Origin: Candidatus Ferrigenium altingense | Lineage (GTDB): Bacteria > Pseudomonadota > Gammaproteobacteria > Burkholderiales > Gallionellaceae | Length of the DNA: 64,000 nt | Direction of reading: 5' to 3' | NCBI GenBank assembly: GCA_020621985.1 | Contig: JAHRYS010000005.1 | Span: forward strand, 48,226 to 112,225 | Shown: piece by piece, positions 43,980 through 53,762 of the stretch | How positions within the stretch are numbered: position 1 is the stretch's first letter | Layout: every line of letters begins with the position of its first letter | Notes under the pieces: generated by a model | What the model was told of the DNA's origin: nothing | Database searches by the model: none | Seen by the model: the letters and a program-made list of their open reading frames with translations, nothing else | Program-made: the position numbers and the translations under genes

Positions 43980-45344
43980 ATGCCTTCAGGCCTATTTTTT
44001 GAAGAAAAAAACCGCGTTTTGCGCGTTGCGGAACTCAACTTTGCAATCAAGCGGTTGCTGGAAAGCAACGTCCCGTTGCTGTGGGTGCGCGGGGAAATTT
44101 CCAATCTGGTGAAGGCAGCTTCCGGCCACTGGTATTTTTCGCTGAAGGACGAACAGGCGCAGGTGCGCTGCGTGATGTTCCGGCATAAAAACCAGTTGTT
44201 GAGTAATCCGGTCGGCAATGGGCAGCAGGTTTCCAATGGGCAGCAAGTTGAAATTCTGGCGGCTGTTACTTTATACGAGCAGCGCGGCGATTTTCAGTTG
44301 ACTGTCGAGCAAATGCGTCCGGCGGGGCTGGGGGTGCTGTACGAACAATTCGAGCGGCTGAAACACAAACTGCAAAGCGAAGGATTGTTTGCTCCCGAAA
44401 GCAAACGCCCCTTGCCGGTATTTCCCAAGCGCATCGGCATCGTCACCTCGCCACAGGCCGCCGCGTTGCGCGATGTGCTGACCACCCTGAAGCTGCGCTT
44501 GCCGAACGTGCCGGTGATTCTGTACCCCGCGCCGGTGCAGGGCAGCGGCAGCGCGGAGAAGATTGCGCAGGCCATCGCGACAGCCAACCGGCGCGCGGAA
44601 TGTGACGTGCTGATCGTCTGCCGCGGCGGCGGTAGTATCGAAGACCTGTGGGCGTTCAACGAAGAAGTCGTGGCGCGCGCGATCTCCGCCAGCGAAATTC
44701 CCGTCGTCAGCGGTGTCGGCCACGAGACCGACTTCACCATCGCCGATTTCGTCGCCGACGAGCGCGCCCCGACCCCCACCGCCGCCGCGCAACGCGTCGC
44801 CCCGGATCGCCATGCTCTGCTCAGAGGCTTGCGCGACACGGCGCAACATCTCGAACGCGCGCAGCGCAACCGCCTGCAAAACGCCATGCAGGCGCTGGAC
44901 TATTTGCAGCGCCGCCTGGTGCATCCCGCGCAGCAGTTGCAGCGCCAGACGCAGCAACTGACGCAACTCCAACAGCGCATGCAGCGCGCCTTTGCCTACC
45001 GCAAGCAGCAGCAACACTGGCAGTGGCAAGCGCTGGCGCAGCGGCTGCGTGCGGCAGGCAGCGACTTTGCGCGCCTGCGCGACCAGCAGGCCAATCTGGC
45101 GCAACGTCTGGTCAAGGCGATGCGTGCAACGCAAGCGCAACGCGCGGGGCGCGTGGGAAATCTCGCGCAGCATTTGGTTTTGCTCGATCCGAAACAGGTG
45201 CTGGCGCGGGGTTATAGTCTGGTGCAGGATGTGAATGGCGGCGTGGTGGCGGATGCGGGGCAGGTGGCGGTTGGCGCGGAGTTGAAGGTTACGTTTGCGA
45301 AGGGGTGGGCGCGGACGGAAGTGAAGGAGCATGGCGAATCATAA
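43980..45344 (+). CDS. xseA: Exodeoxyribonuclease VII large subunit
   Basis: This 454-residue nuclease subunit has the N-terminal OB fold (LWVRGEISNLVKAASGHWYF), the catalytic core (RIGIVTSPQAAALRD, VIVCRGGGSIEDLWAFNEE given in part, SGVGHETDFTIADFVAD, RAPTPTAAA) and a long coiled coil rich in Gln and Arg (about 275-400). A tandem duplication in the OB fold gives NGQQVSNGQQV. The start ATG at 43980 follows the AT-rich region. Palindromic repeats follow directly. Confidence 0.94.
   Translation: MPSGLFFEEKNRVLRVAELNFAIKRLLESNVPLLWVRGEISNLVKAASGHWYFSLKDEQAQVRCVMFRHKNQLLSNPVGNGQQVSNGQQVEILAAVTLYEQRGDFQLTVEQMRPAGLGVLYEQFERLKHKLQSEGLFAPESKRPLPVFPKRIGIVTSPQAAALRDVLTTLKLRLPNVPVILYPAPVQGSGSAEKIAQAIATANRRAECDVLIVCRGGGSIEDLWAFNEEVVARAISASEIPVVSGVGHETDFTIADFVADERAPTPTAAAQRVAPDRHALLRGLRDTAQHLERAQRNRLQNAMQALDYLQRRLVHPAQQLQRQTQQLTQLQQRMQRAFAYRKQQQHWQWQALAQRLRAAGSDFARLRDQQANLAQRLVKAMRATQAQRAGRVGNLAQHLVLLDPKQVLARGYSLVQDVNGGVVADAGQVAVGAELKVTFAKGWARTEVKEHGES
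44217..44249. repeat. 18-bp period duplication inside xseA
   Basis: AATGGGCAGCAGGTT at 44217-44231 and AATGGGCAGCAAGTT at 44235-44249 give the peptide NGQQVSNGQQV. The frame is kept. Confidence 0.8.
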
Positions 45345-45350
45345 AAAGGC

Positions 45351-45375
45351 CGTTCGCCCTGAGCTTGTCGAAGGG
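45351..45375. repeat. Short palindromic repeat after xseA
   Basis: cgttcgccctgagcttgtcg with the following aaggg is a widespread proteobacterial repeat. A related piece is translated inside the histidine kinase at 19597-19620. Confidence 0.7.
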
Positions 45376-45398
45376 TAAGACATACACAAAAATCAAAA

Positions 45399-45516
45399 TC
45401 AACACCGCCGGGGGTAGCCCGGCAGCTAGTCACTTTCTTTTGCCTCGCCAAAAAGAAAGTAACCCAAGAAAAGGCGACCCCGGTTTGCCGCCCCTGCGGG
45501 GTACCCTGCGTTGCTC
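45399..45516. repeat. Left 118-bp inverted repeat of the ATPase cassette
   Basis: The segment begins tcaacaccgccgggggtagc and ends ctgcgttgctc. It is the reverse complement of 47553-47670 with only a few differences. Inside it a smaller inverted repeat is visible (cactttcttt / aaagaaagtaa). Confidence 0.9.
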
Positions 45517-45819
45517 GACTGGTCAGGCGGCTGCGGAACTCGCGCTACGCGCTCAGACAGTCCTCGCCGAAATCCCCTGACCAGCCTCCGCTACTCGGCG
45601 GCGCTCAGGGGGGAAAAAAGCGAAATTCCAAAACCTTAACACCAGGTGGGCAACAAGTTGCCCACCTCAAGAACTATATATTTCGGCATATATCCTTGAA
45701 GGGCTTTTGCTGTTATGTTGCGCGTTATGTATTTGGATACACTTGTGCTGCTTGGACGGGGAATTCGAAATTTAATAGTTGTACAAGAATGGTAATCCAG
45801 GATAGGACCTAACTAAATT
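45517..45819. other. Gene-free left flank of the ATPase cassette
   Basis: This stretch holds an 11-bp perfect palindrome with a two-base loop (45644-45667) and then AT-rich sequence that should contain the promoter of the ATPase gene. A CAGGATAGGACC before the ATG may be the ribosome binding site. I see no other gene. Confidence 0.55.
45644..45667. repeat. AGGTGGGCAAC palindrome
   Basis: AGGTGGGCAAC and GTTGCCCACCT pair perfectly across two bases. It belongs to the GTGGGCA/TGCCCAC group also seen within mutS and between hscB and hscA. Confidence 0.8.
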
Positions 45820-47391
45820 ATGGCCACCCAAGAATCCCAATTAGATTTAGATGCGGTAGATCGTTTACTCGTGTTATGTGAAGAAGTGACTCGCGCAACT
45901 CCAGAAGGAGCTCGACGATTTATAGAACCTGCCCCAGGTGTCCTGTCGCGTGCAAAATCGAATCAACACCATATAGTTTTCGGGAGGCGAGGTTCAGGAA
46001 AATCAAGTTTATTGAGGAAATCAGCATCTGATCTAACTATAGATCGACGTCCTATAGCGTTCGTTGATATGGAAACATTCAAAGGACATTCATATCCTGA
46101 TGTACTCATCAGCGTATTAATTAAAAGCCTATATGAATTTAAATTATGGCTAGATAGTGCAGCTACAGCGCCAGCCAGCAAAAAAACATTCTGGAAAAAG
46201 CTATACGATGCAATTCCAAAACGTTCGCCATTTAATAAGGAAAAAACCGAAACCCTTTCCACTGAATTAGATAATCTCATCAAAGACTTAGAGCTGCAGC
46301 TAAGCAAACCTGAATCAAGTGAAATGCAAACAAAGCATTTGGTTGCGAATGAGCAAGCTGCAGGAGTGGAGGTGCTTGTAGATGGGGGCGTACCTGGAGC
46401 AACTGTTAAAAACAAGCTGACTCTTGGAAATAAAACAGCAGGTTCAATGGAAGAGCAATCGAAATACGTATCTCACAAAGTTGAATATTTACATCAAAAT
46501 ATCTTGAGATTCCAAAGATTTTTCAAAAAATTATCTACCCTTTCAGATGGCGCATCATTTTTAATTCTGGACGATCTTTATCACATTCGTAAATCAGACC
46601 AAGCGAAAGTAATTGATTATTTTCATAGGGTCGCGAAGGGAAATGATTTGTGGCTAAAGATAGGAACAATTAAACATCGTAGTCAGTGGTATCAGCATTC
46701 TGATCCTCCAATAGGGATGAAGCTGGGTGATGACGCAAAAGAAATAAACTTAGATATCTCGCTCGAAAAATTTGAAACTCTTCGTGATTTTTTGAAAAAA
46801 ATATTATCAAATTTAATGGCAGAGACTCCACCTTTAACTATAAAAGGAATGTTGAATCCAACAGCAATTGATCGGCTAACGATTGCATGTGGAGGGGTGA
46901 CAAGAGATTTTATTGGTATTTTCGCATACTCAGTTTCTCAAGCTAGAAATAGGGATAAAGATCATCATCGCGGTCCCAAAATAGGTGCAGAGGACGTAAA
47001 TCTTGCCACAGGTGATTATGCTCCACTAAAGGAAGAAGAATTTAAATTAGACACTGATTCTGAACGAACAAAATTAGAAGCTGCATTTAAAAAACTTGTG
47101 ACATTTTGTACGGAGAAGTCGAGGTGCAATGTATTTTTAATTAAGCAAAAACTTTCAGGACCAATTAGGGATTCGATTGACCAGCTTATTGATCTTCGGC
47201 TCATTCATCCGGTCAAATCTAGAGTTACTCTCAAAAAAGGTACCCCTGGTGAACTGTTCGAAGCCTATATGTTGGATGTAAGCCAATATACAGCGGCACG
47301 AAAGGTGCATGAATTTCAAATTGTTGAACTGAGCGGTGGGGAGAAAGATGAATCAATACGTAAAGCGTCACTTGTTTATTCAGGTGGTTGA
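45820..47391 (+). CDS. P-loop ATPase of unknown function
   Basis: This 523-residue protein has Walker A GRRGSGKS (residues 55-62), Walker B FLILDD (247-252) and an ORC/STAND-like layout: an N-terminal AAA-type ATPase with a long insertion (about 110-215, charged) and a C-terminal part with winged-helix character (about 415-490, KLVTFCTEKSRCNVFLIKQK and SIDQLIDLRLIHPV). There are no membrane helices or signal peptide. The gene is strongly AT-rich compared with its surroundings and framed by 118-bp inverted repeats, so it is almost certainly acquired. Single-gene ATPase defence systems have this general look, but I cannot assign one. Confidence 0.8.
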   Translation: MATQESQLDLDAVDRLLVLCEEVTRATPEGARRFIEPAPGVLSRAKSNQHHIVFGRRGSGKSSLLRKSASDLTIDRRPIAFVDMETFKGHSYPDVLISVLIKSLYEFKLWLDSAATAPASKKTFWKKLYDAIPKRSPFNKEKTETLSTELDNLIKDLELQLSKPESSEMQTKHLVANEQAAGVEVLVDGGVPGATVKNKLTLGNKTAGSMEEQSKYVSHKVEYLHQNILRFQRFFKKLSTLSDGASFLILDDLYHIRKSDQAKVIDYFHRVAKGNDLWLKIGTIKHRSQWYQHSDPPIGMKLGDDAKEINLDISLEKFETLRDFLKKILSNLMAETPPLTIKGMLNPTAIDRLTIACGGVTRDFIGIFAYSVSQARNRDKDHHRGPKIGAEDVNLATGDYAPLKEEEFKLDTDSERTKLEAAFKKLVTFCTEKSRCNVFLIKQKLSGPIRDSIDQLIDLRLIHPVKSRVTLKKGTPGELFEAYMLDVSQYTAARKVHEFQIVELSGGEKDESIRKASLVYSGG

Positions 47392-47431
47392 AGCGACACC
47401 TATTCATCTCCGTGTCTGAAAAAATAGTAAT

Positions 47432-47489
47432 AAAAGGGGCAGCATCGCATTTGATTTCGAATTAAAAGGGTCAGCATCGCATTTGATTT
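47432..47489. repeat. Pair of direct repeats after the ATPase gene
   Basis: AAAAGGGGCAGCATCGCATT at 47432 and AAAAGGGTCAGCATCGCATT at 47464, each followed by TGATTT, have a 32-bp period. The layout recalls the 25-bp pair at 3009-3103. Confidence 0.75.
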
Positions 47490-47552
47490 TAAGGCATGGT
47501 GAGCGCAGCTCTCCATGCCTTGTTGCTTTTGGGTTTTGATTTTTCATCCCCT

Positions 47553-47670
47553 GAGCAACGCAGGGAACCGCGCAGCGGCGGCAAACCGGGGTCGCCTTTT
47601 CTTGGGTTACTTTCTTTTTGGCGAAGCAAAAGAAAGTGACTAGCTGCCGGGCTACCCCCGGCGGTGTTGA
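47553..47670. repeat. Right 118-bp inverted repeat of the ATPase cassette
   Basis: It is the reverse complement of 45399-45516, beginning gagcaacgcaggg and ending ggcggtgttga. Both copies are the same length. Confidence 0.9.
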
Positions 47671-47773
47671 GTTTGATGTTGGGTATCGCTGCACTCCACC
47701 CAACCTACATGCATCCCGCTCCCCTCTGCGGTATCATCTCGCCCTCATAAAATCGCTACCCAATTCAACCGCA

Positions 47774-49750
47774 ATGACACCCGCAACTTTCATTGACCTT
47801 CCCCCTCTGCTGACCGCGCACGGCACCATCACGTTGCCCGGCTCGAAGAGCATTTCCAATCGCGTGCTGTTGCTGGCCGCGCTATCCTCCGGTGCGACCG
47901 AGGTGCGCGATGTGCTGCTGTCTGACGATACCGAACGCATGCTGGACGGATTGCGCACGCTTGGTGTCGGCGTGGAGCAACAGGATAAGCATGTGTTCCG
48001 CGTGCAGGGTTGCAGCGGAAATTTTCCGAATAAAGAAGCCGAGTTGTTTCTCGGCAACGCCGGAACCGCGTTCCGCCCGCTGACGGCGGCGCTGGCCTTG
48101 TCCGGTGGCCACTACAAATTGTCCGGCGTGGCACGCATGCATGAACGGCCGATCGGCGATCTGGTGGATGCGTTGCGCGCGCTGGGTGCGAATATCGATC
48201 ATCTGGGCAATGAAGGCTTCCCGCCGCTGGAGATTTTTCCGGCGACGTTGAGCGATGCGGCGCGCGTCAGCGTGCGCGGCGATGTGTCGAGCCAGTTCCT
48301 CACCGCGTTGCTGATGGCGTTGCCGCTGCTGGATCGCGCGGTGACGGTGGAGGTGGCCGGCGAGTTGATCTCCAAGCCGTATATCGAGATCACGCTGGCG
48401 ATGATGGCGCGCTTTGGCGTTGTCGTGCAGCGCGACGGCTGGCGCAGCTTTACGGTGGCGGCGGGCAGCCGTTATGCGTCGCCGGGGGTGATCTACGTGG
48501 AAGGCGATGCGTCGTCGGCCTCGTATTTCCTCGCGGCGGGCGCGATCGGCGGCGGGCCGCTGCGTATCGAGGGAGTGGGCAGCGACAGCATCCAGGGCGA
48601 TGTGCGTTTCGCCGATGCGCTGGCGTTGATGGGCGCGCAGATCGAACAGGGTCCGAACTGGATGGAGGCGCGCGCGCCGGCGGACGGCAAGTTGAAGGCG
48701 ATCGACCTGGATTGCAACCATATTCCCGATGCGGCGATGACGCTGGCAATCGCGGCGCTGTTCGCCGACGGCACGACCACGCTGTGCAACATCGCCAGCT
48801 GGCGCGTCAAGGAAACCGACCGCATCGCGGCGATGGCGACGGAATTGCGCAAGGTCGGCGCGACGGTGGAGGAAGGCGCGGATTTCATTCGCATTACGCC
48901 GCCGTCCCCTACCCTTCCCCCTTCTCCCTTTCCCCTTCACGCTTCTATTGACACCTACGACGACCACCGCATGGCGATGTGTTTCTCGCTGGCCGCATTC
49001 GGCGGAGCGGGCGTGCGCATCAACGATCCGGGCTGTGTCGCCAAGACCTTCCCCGATTATTTCGCGGCATTCGCCACTGTGACGCAGGCCGTGCCGGTGA
49101 TCGCGATCGACGGGCCATCCGCATCAGGCAAGGGCACGGTGGCGCAACGGGTGGCGCAGCAGCTGGGCTACCATTTTCTCGACAGCGGCGCGATGTACCG
49201 TTTATTGGGCTTGGCGGCGCAACAGCGCGGCATCGCGCTGGATGCGGAAGTGCGGCTGGCGGACTTGGCAGAGGGCATCGATATCCTTTTCGAAGGGGCG
49301 GATATCTGGCTGGATGGCGTGAAGGTGGGCGACGAGCTGCGTACCGAACAAAGCGGCGCGGCAGCCTCCAGGGTGGCGGCGTTACCCAGGGTGCGGGCGG
49401 CGTTGCTGGACAGGCAGCGCGCCTTCCGGCGCGCGCCGGGCTTGGTGGCGGACGGGCGCGACATGGCTTCGGTGGTGTTTCCGGACGCGGCATTGAAAAT
49501 CTTCATGACCGCCAGTGCCGAGGCGCGCGCCGAGCGCCGTTATAAGCAGTTGAAAGAAAAAGGGATGGGTGCTAATATCGCCGCCCTTTTGCAAGATATA
49601 CAGGCGCGCGACGAGCGAGATACTCAACGTAGCACGGCGCCCTTGCAGCAGGCACCGGGTGCAATTCTGCTGGATACCACGGCTCTGAACATCGAGCAGG
49701 CAGTTCAGGAAGTGCTGGTACGCTACCCGGCGAAAGGTTCCAAAAGCTAG
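47774..49750 (+). CDS. aroA-cmk: Fused EPSP synthase and cytidylate kinase
   Basis: The 658-residue protein joins two enzymes. Residues 1 to about 435 are 3-phosphoshikimate 1-carboxyvinyltransferase of the shikimate pathway ([48 protein letters not shown]). From about 438 a full cytidylate kinase follows ([51 protein letters not shown]). The fusion is known in some betaproteobacteria. A C-rich repeat (48904-48939) is translated within AroA as [13 protein letters not shown] just before the DTYDDHR motif. I use the ATG at 47774, as the upstream frame is repeat sequence. rpsA follows, the usual cmk neighbour. Confidence 0.94.
   Translation: MTPATFIDLPPLLTAHGTITLPGSKSISNRVLLLAALSSGATEVRDVLLSDDTERMLDGLRTLGVGVEQQDKHVFRVQGCSGNFPNKEAELFLGNAGTAFRPLTAALALSGGHYKLSGVARMHERPIGDLVDALRALGANIDHLGNEGFPPLEIFPATLSDAARVSVRGDVSSQFLTALLMALPLLDRAVTVEVAGELISKPYIEITLAMMARFGVVVQRDGWRSFTVAAGSRYASPGVIYVEGDASSASYFLAAGAIGGGPLRIEGVGSDSIQGDVRFADALALMGAQIEQGPNWMEARAPADGKLKAIDLDCNHIPDAAMTLAIAALFADGTTTLCNIASWRVKETDRIAAMATELRKVGATVEEGADFIRITPPSPTLPPSPFPLHASIDTYDDHRMAMCFSLAAFGGAGVRINDPGCVAKTFPDYFAAFATVTQAVPVIAIDGPSASGKGTVAQRVAQQLGYHFLDSGAMYRLLGLAAQQRGIALDAEVRLADLAEGIDILFEGADIWLDGVKVGDELRTEQSGAAASRVAALPRVRAALLDRQRAFRRAPGLVADGRDMASVVFPDAALKIFMTASAEARAERRYKQLKEKGMGANIAALLQDIQARDERDTQRSTAPLQQAPGAILLDTTALNIEQAVQEVLVRYPAKGSKS
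48904..48939. repeat. C-rich repeat inside aroA
   Basis: The bases tcccctacccttcccccttc and the following ctccctttccccttcac match the pyrimidine arm of the repeat between iscS and iscU (12543-12630). The frame is kept. Confidence 0.75.
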
Positions 49751-49843
49751 GCCCCGTCTGACTCTCCGTCATTCGGGAAATTTAACTAACCCTCTGTGCC
49801 GTTTTTTTGATTCGGGCAGAAATTTTTTCTTTAGGTACATCCG

Positions 49844-51565
49844 ATGAACGCAACCGCAACCGCAGCAGCCGTACAAGACCCCGATAGTTTTGCCGCAATG
49901 TTTGAAGAAAGCCTGACGCGCAAGGAAATGCGCGCCGGCGAACTGATCACCGCACAAGTCGTGCGCATTGATCACAACATGGTGGTGGTGAATGCCGGAC
50001 TGAAGTCCGAAAGTTTAATTGCGATCGAGGAATTCCTCGACGCCAAAGGCGAAATTGAAGTCAAGGCGGGTGATTTTGTCACCGTCGCGATCGAATCGCT
50101 GGAAAACGGCTATGGTGAAACCAAGCTGTCGCGTGAAAAAGCCAAGCGTCTGGCGGCATGGCACGATCTGGAGCTGGCCATGGAAGAAGGCCGCGTCGTG
50201 GAAGGCTTCGTCAGCGGCAAGGTCAAGGGCGGTCTGACCGCGATGGTCAACGGTATCCGCGCGTTCCTGCCGGGTTCGCTGGTTGACATCCGCCCGGTCA
50301 AGGACACCACGCCTTACGAAAACAAGACCATGGAGCTGAAGGTCATCAAGCTGGACCGCAAGCGCAACAACGTGGTGGTTTCCCGCCGCGCGGTGCTGGA
50401 AGCGAGCATGGGTGCAGACCGTGAAGCGGTCATGGAAAACCTCAAGGAAGGCGCGATCGTCAAGGGCGTGGTCAAGAACATCACCGACTACGGCGCGTTC
50501 GTTGACCTGGGCGGTATCGACGGCCTGTTGCACATCACCGACCTGGCATGGCGCCGCGTGAAGCATCCATCCGAAGTGTTGACCGTCGGCGACGAAGTCG
50601 AAGCCAAGATCCTCAAGTTCGACCAGGAGAAGAACCGCGTTTCGCTGGGCATCAAGCAAATGGGCGATGACCCGTGGAATGGTCTGGCACGTCGTTACCC
50701 GCAAGGTACACGCATGTTCGGCAAGGTGACCAACCTGACCGACTACGGCGCATTCGTGGAAATCGAACAGGGTATCGAAGGCCTGGTGCACGTTTCCGAA
50801 ATGGACTGGACCAACAAGAACGTTCATCCTTCCAAGGTTGTGCAACTGGGCGACGAAGTGGAAGTCATGATCCTGGAAATCGACGAGCAACGCCGCCGTA
50901 TCTCTCTGGGCATGAAGCAATGCCAGTCCAATCCTTGGGATGATTTCGAAATCAACCACAAGAAGGGCGACAAGGTTAAGGGGCAGATCAAGTCCATCAC
51001 CGACTTCGGCGTGTTCATCGGCCTGGATGGCGGCATCGACGGCCTGGTGCATTTGTCCGACCTGTCCTGGAGCCAGCCCGGCGAAGAAGCCGTGCGCAAC
51101 TACAAGAAGGGCGATGAAGTTGAAGCCGTGGTATTGGCGATCGATGTGGAACGCGAGCGCATCTCCCTCGGCATCAAGCAGATGGAAGGCGATCCGTTCG
51201 GCGGCTTTGCTTCCAGTCACGAGAAGGGCGCAGTGGTTACCGGTATCGTGAAGTCCCTGGATGCCAAGGGCGCGACGATTGCATTGGACGGCGACGTGGA
51301 AGCCTACTTGAAAGCTTCCGAAGTATCGGCTGACCGCGTCGAAGACATCCGCACCCATCTGAAAGAAGGCGACAGCGTGACTGCCGTGATCATCAATGTG
51401 GACCGCAAAAATCGCGGTATCAACCTGTCGATCAAGGCGCTCAACAAGGCAGAAGAATCCGCAGCGATGCAGAAGCTTTCCTCCGAAAGCACTTCCAATG
51501 CAGGAACCACCAATCTGGGCGCGTTGCTGAAGGCCAAGATGGGTGGCAGCAAGACCGAAGCCTGA
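49844..51565 (+). CDS. rpsA: 30S ribosomal protein S1
   Basis: The 573-residue protein has six S1 (OB-fold) repeats. Repeats 3-6 are clearest, each with a VKGxVKxxxDxGxFVxL-like pattern ([41 protein letters not shown] in part; [20 protein letters not shown] in part). S1 binds mRNA at the 30S platform. It lies between cmk and ihfB as in most proteobacteria. The start [20 protein letters not shown] fits relatives. Confidence 0.97.
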   Translation: MNATATAAAVQDPDSFAAMFEESLTRKEMRAGELITAQVVRIDHNMVVVNAGLKSESLIAIEEFLDAKGEIEVKAGDFVTVAIESLENGYGETKLSREKAKRLAAWHDLELAMEEGRVVEGFVSGKVKGGLTAMVNGIRAFLPGSLVDIRPVKDTTPYENKTMELKVIKLDRKRNNVVVSRRAVLEASMGADREAVMENLKEGAIVKGVVKNITDYGAFVDLGGIDGLLHITDLAWRRVKHPSEVLTVGDEVEAKILKFDQEKNRVSLGIKQMGDDPWNGLARRYPQGTRMFGKVTNLTDYGAFVEIEQGIEGLVHVSEMDWTNKNVHPSKVVQLGDEVEVMILEIDEQRRRISLGMKQCQSNPWDDFEINHKKGDKVKGQIKSITDFGVFIGLDGGIDGLVHLSDLSWSQPGEEAVRNYKKGDEVEAVVLAIDVERERISLGIKQMEGDPFGGFASSHEKGAVVTGIVKSLDAKGATIALDGDVEAYLKASEVSADRVEDIRTHLKEGDSVTAVIINVDRKNRGINLSIKALNKAEESAAMQKLSSESTSNAGTTNLGALLKAKMGGSKTEA

Positions 51566-51578
51566 GTCTGAGGTTCAC

Positions 51579-51866
51579 ATGACCCGTTCCGATTTGATTG
51601 CCAAACTTGCCGAGTTGCATCCGCAACTGCTGGCCAAGGATGCCGAGTTTGCCGTTAAAGTGATTCTGGACACCCTGTCCGCCACGCTGGCACGTGGCGG
51701 GCGGGTCGAGGTTCGCGGCTTCGGCAGCTTTGGTCTGAATTACCGTCCGCCGCGTCAGGGGCGCAACCCCAAGACCGGCGACAAGGTGAAGGTGCCGGCC
51801 AAGTATGTGCCGCATTTCAAGGCGGGCAAGGAGTTGAGGGAGCGGGTCTGCGAACGGAAGTCTTGA
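51579..51866 (+). CDS. ihfB: Integration host factor beta subunit
   Basis: This 95-residue DNA-bending protein has [17 protein letters not shown], the beta-arm with [20 protein letters not shown] and [12 protein letters not shown]. It starts 14 bases after rpsA with TGAGG upstream. A terminator follows. Confidence 0.96.
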   Translation: MTRSDLIAKLAELHPQLLAKDAEFAVKVILDTLSATLARGGRVEVRGFGSFGLNYRPPRQGRNPKTGDKVKVPAKYVPHFKAGKELRERVCERKS

Positions 51867-51890
51867 CTCCGGATTGAAGCAGTTCAAGTG

Positions 51891-51923
51891 GCGGCATATC
51901 GGAAGGTATCGCCGCCATTTTGT
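51891..51923 (+). terminator. Terminator after ihfB
   Basis: TGGCGGCATATC and GGTATCGCCGCCA form an imperfect stem of about 11 bp ahead of TTTTG. It lies about 25 bp after the ihfB stop. Confidence 0.7.
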
Positions 51924-51969
51924 TGCCCTTTCATGCTATCTTTAGCGACGTTTTTTGCGGATAAACATC

Positions 51970-52266
51970 ATGCGTTATCTCAATTGGGTTTTGCGTGCAG
52001 TGTTGTTCATCGTGCTGCTCGGATTTGCGGTCAAGAACGACCAGCCGGTCACGTTGCGCTATTTTTTCGGTTATGAGTGGCAGTCTTCGCTGGTGATCGT
52101 GCTGCTGATATTTTTTGCCGCCGGCGCGGCGGTCGGCGTGCTCGCGATGTTCACCAATGTGCTGCAACAGCGCCGTGAAATCGCGCGCCTGAAGCGCGAT
52201 ATCCGGGTCAAGAACAAACTCGCCGGCGTCGGCGAAACGCAACAAATGCCTATTCAACCCTCCTGA
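51970..52266 (+). CDS. lapA: Lipopolysaccharide assembly protein A (LapA)
   Basis: This 98-residue protein has two membrane helices (about 5-25, WVLRAVLFIVLLGFAVKN, and 40-64, SLVIVLLIFFAAGAAVGVL) and a short coiled coil (QQRREIARLKRDIRVKNK), as in the LapA/DUF1049 family. It acts with LapB in control of LpxC and LPS assembly. The ATG at 51970 is preferred over an upstream in-frame TTG. Confidence 0.92.
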   Translation: MRYLNWVLRAVLFIVLLGFAVKNDQPVTLRYFFGYEWQSSLVIVLLIFFAAGAAVGVLAMFTNVLQQRREIARLKRDIRVKNKLAGVGETQQMPIQPS

Positions 52267-52426
52267 TAGATTTTCGGTATTTTTGCATCTTTAGAAATCT
52301 GTTTTACGGGATGAAGCGCAAGGAGCCGCACAGCGAATGACGAGGCATATCGCGATTGATAGACGAGGAATGAGCGCGCATGTGACGCAGCGATTTGCCC
52401 GTTAAATGGATTTATGAAGGTGCAAA

Positions 52427-53602
52427 ATGGAATTTGAACCCTGGATGCTGCTGATCTTCCCGCTGTTTTTTGGCATGGGATGGCTGGCCGCGCGCATCGA
52501 CATCAAGGAACTGCTTTCGGAGTCGAGCGCGCTGCCGCAATCGTATTTCCAGGGGCTGAATTTCCTGCTCAACGAGCAGCAGGACAAGGCCATCGAAGCC
52601 TTCATCGAGGTGGTCAAGGTCGATCCGCAAACCATCGAACTGCACTTCGCGCTGGGCAGCCTGTTCCGCCGGCGCGGTGAAGTGGATCGCGCGTTGCGCA
52701 TGCATCATAACCTCGTGGATCGCGCCGATCTGGATGACAACAAACGCCAGCAGGCGATTTTCGAACTCGCGCAGGATTATTTGAAAGCCGGAATTCTGGA
52801 TCGCGCCGAGAGCCTGTTCCGCGAACTGGAAAAAACCCGGTATGCCAAGCCTGCACTGGAATTTCTGCTGGAGTTGTTTCAGAAAGAGCATGACTGGCTC
52901 AAGGCGATCGACGTGGCGCAACGGCTGACGGCGGTGTCCGGGCAGTCTTACAGCAAGCAGGCTGCTTTTTTCTATTGCGAGCTGGCGAACGAGGAGATCG
53001 CCGCCGGCGATCCGGATGCGGCGCGCGGGCATCTGCAGCAGGCGTTGACAACCTATCCGAACGCGGTACGCGCCACGATGATGCTGGGCGATATGGCTAT
53101 CAGCGAGGGCAAGTTTGAGGAGGCCGCCGCCATCTGGAAGAACATCGAGGCGCAGGACGCGCAATATCTGCCGCTGGTGGCGGAGCGCCTGCTGAATGCC
53201 TATCGCAGCCTGGATCGCGAGGCGGACGGCGTTGCGCTGTTGCGCGACTACCTAAGCAAATACCACTCGCTGGACTTGATGAACGTGGTATTCGACGGCG
53301 TGCTGAAAAACGAAGGGCCGGGCGCCGCCTATCAATTGGTGCGCGACGAGTTGCAGCGCAACCCGACCCTGCTCGGGCTGGACAAGCTGCTCGAGGCGCG
53401 GCTGCTGGAAGTGCCGATGGAGCGGCGCGCCGATGTCGAGCTGGTGAAAGACCTAGTACACAAACGCACGCGCAACTTGGCCATGTACCACTGCGCCCAT
53501 TGCGGCTTCAAGGCGCGCCAGTTCTACTGGCACTGCCCGGCCTGCCAGGCATGGGACAGCTATTCGCCGCGCCGCAGCGAAGAAACCGGAACCCCTGTTT
53601 AA
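52427..53602 (+). CDS. lapB: Lipopolysaccharide assembly protein B (LapB/YciM)
   Basis: This 391-residue protein has an N-terminal membrane anchor (WMLLIFPLFFGMGWLAAR), about nine TPR units (residues 35-345) and a C-terminal rubredoxin-type metal site with two CxxC pairs (YHCAHCGF and WHCPACQAW). It recruits FtsH to degrade LpxC and so limits LPS synthesis. The ATG at 52427 follows the lapA stop by 160 bp of sequence with no recognised feature. Confidence 0.95.
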   Translation: MEFEPWMLLIFPLFFGMGWLAARIDIKELLSESSALPQSYFQGLNFLLNEQQDKAIEAFIEVVKVDPQTIELHFALGSLFRRRGEVDRALRMHHNLVDRADLDDNKRQQAIFELAQDYLKAGILDRAESLFRELEKTRYAKPALEFLLELFQKEHDWLKAIDVAQRLTAVSGQSYSKQAAFFYCELANEEIAAGDPDAARGHLQQALTTYPNAVRATMMLGDMAISEGKFEEAAAIWKNIEAQDAQYLPLVAERLLNAYRSLDREADGVALLRDYLSKYHSLDLMNVVFDGVLKNEGPGAAYQLVRDELQRNPTLLGLDKLLEARLLEVPMERRADVELVKDLVHKRTRNLAMYHCAHCGFKARQFYWHCPACQAWDSYSPRRSEETGTPV

Positions 53603-53623
53603 ATATAAGAACTAAAATTCAGT

Positions 53624-53736
53624 CCGCAGATTACACAGATTCACGCAGATTTTTTTGAGAATTATTTTTAAGGCATTACATTTGGCAATGACTTTGATAA
53701 AACGGCTTAATAATTCATCTGCGTTAATCTGCGGAT
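53624..53736. repeat. ATCTGCG repeat element between lapB and pyrF
   Basis: The left end (ccgcagattacacagattca, 53624 on) and the right end (catctgcgttaatctgcgga, to 53736) form imperfect inverted repeats. The same motif occurs at 21589-21618. Confidence 0.75.
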
Positions 53737-53762
53737 AAAAGCTTTTTAAAACGAATGACACT

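Larger units (their letters stand above)
47392..47773. other. Gene-free right flank of the ATPase cassette
   Basis: It holds two 26-bp direct repeats (47432-47489), the right 118-bp inverted repeat and the aroA leader. No gene is visible. Confidence 0.6.

Noticed and set aside
45399..47670. Conventional insertion sequence
   Set aside because: The enclosed gene is a P-loop ATPase without DDE, HUH or serine/tyrosine recombinase motifs, and the inverted repeats are much longer than typical IS ends.
50015..51358. 447-residue open frame opposite rpsA
   Set aside because: It is the antisense shadow of the S1 gene.
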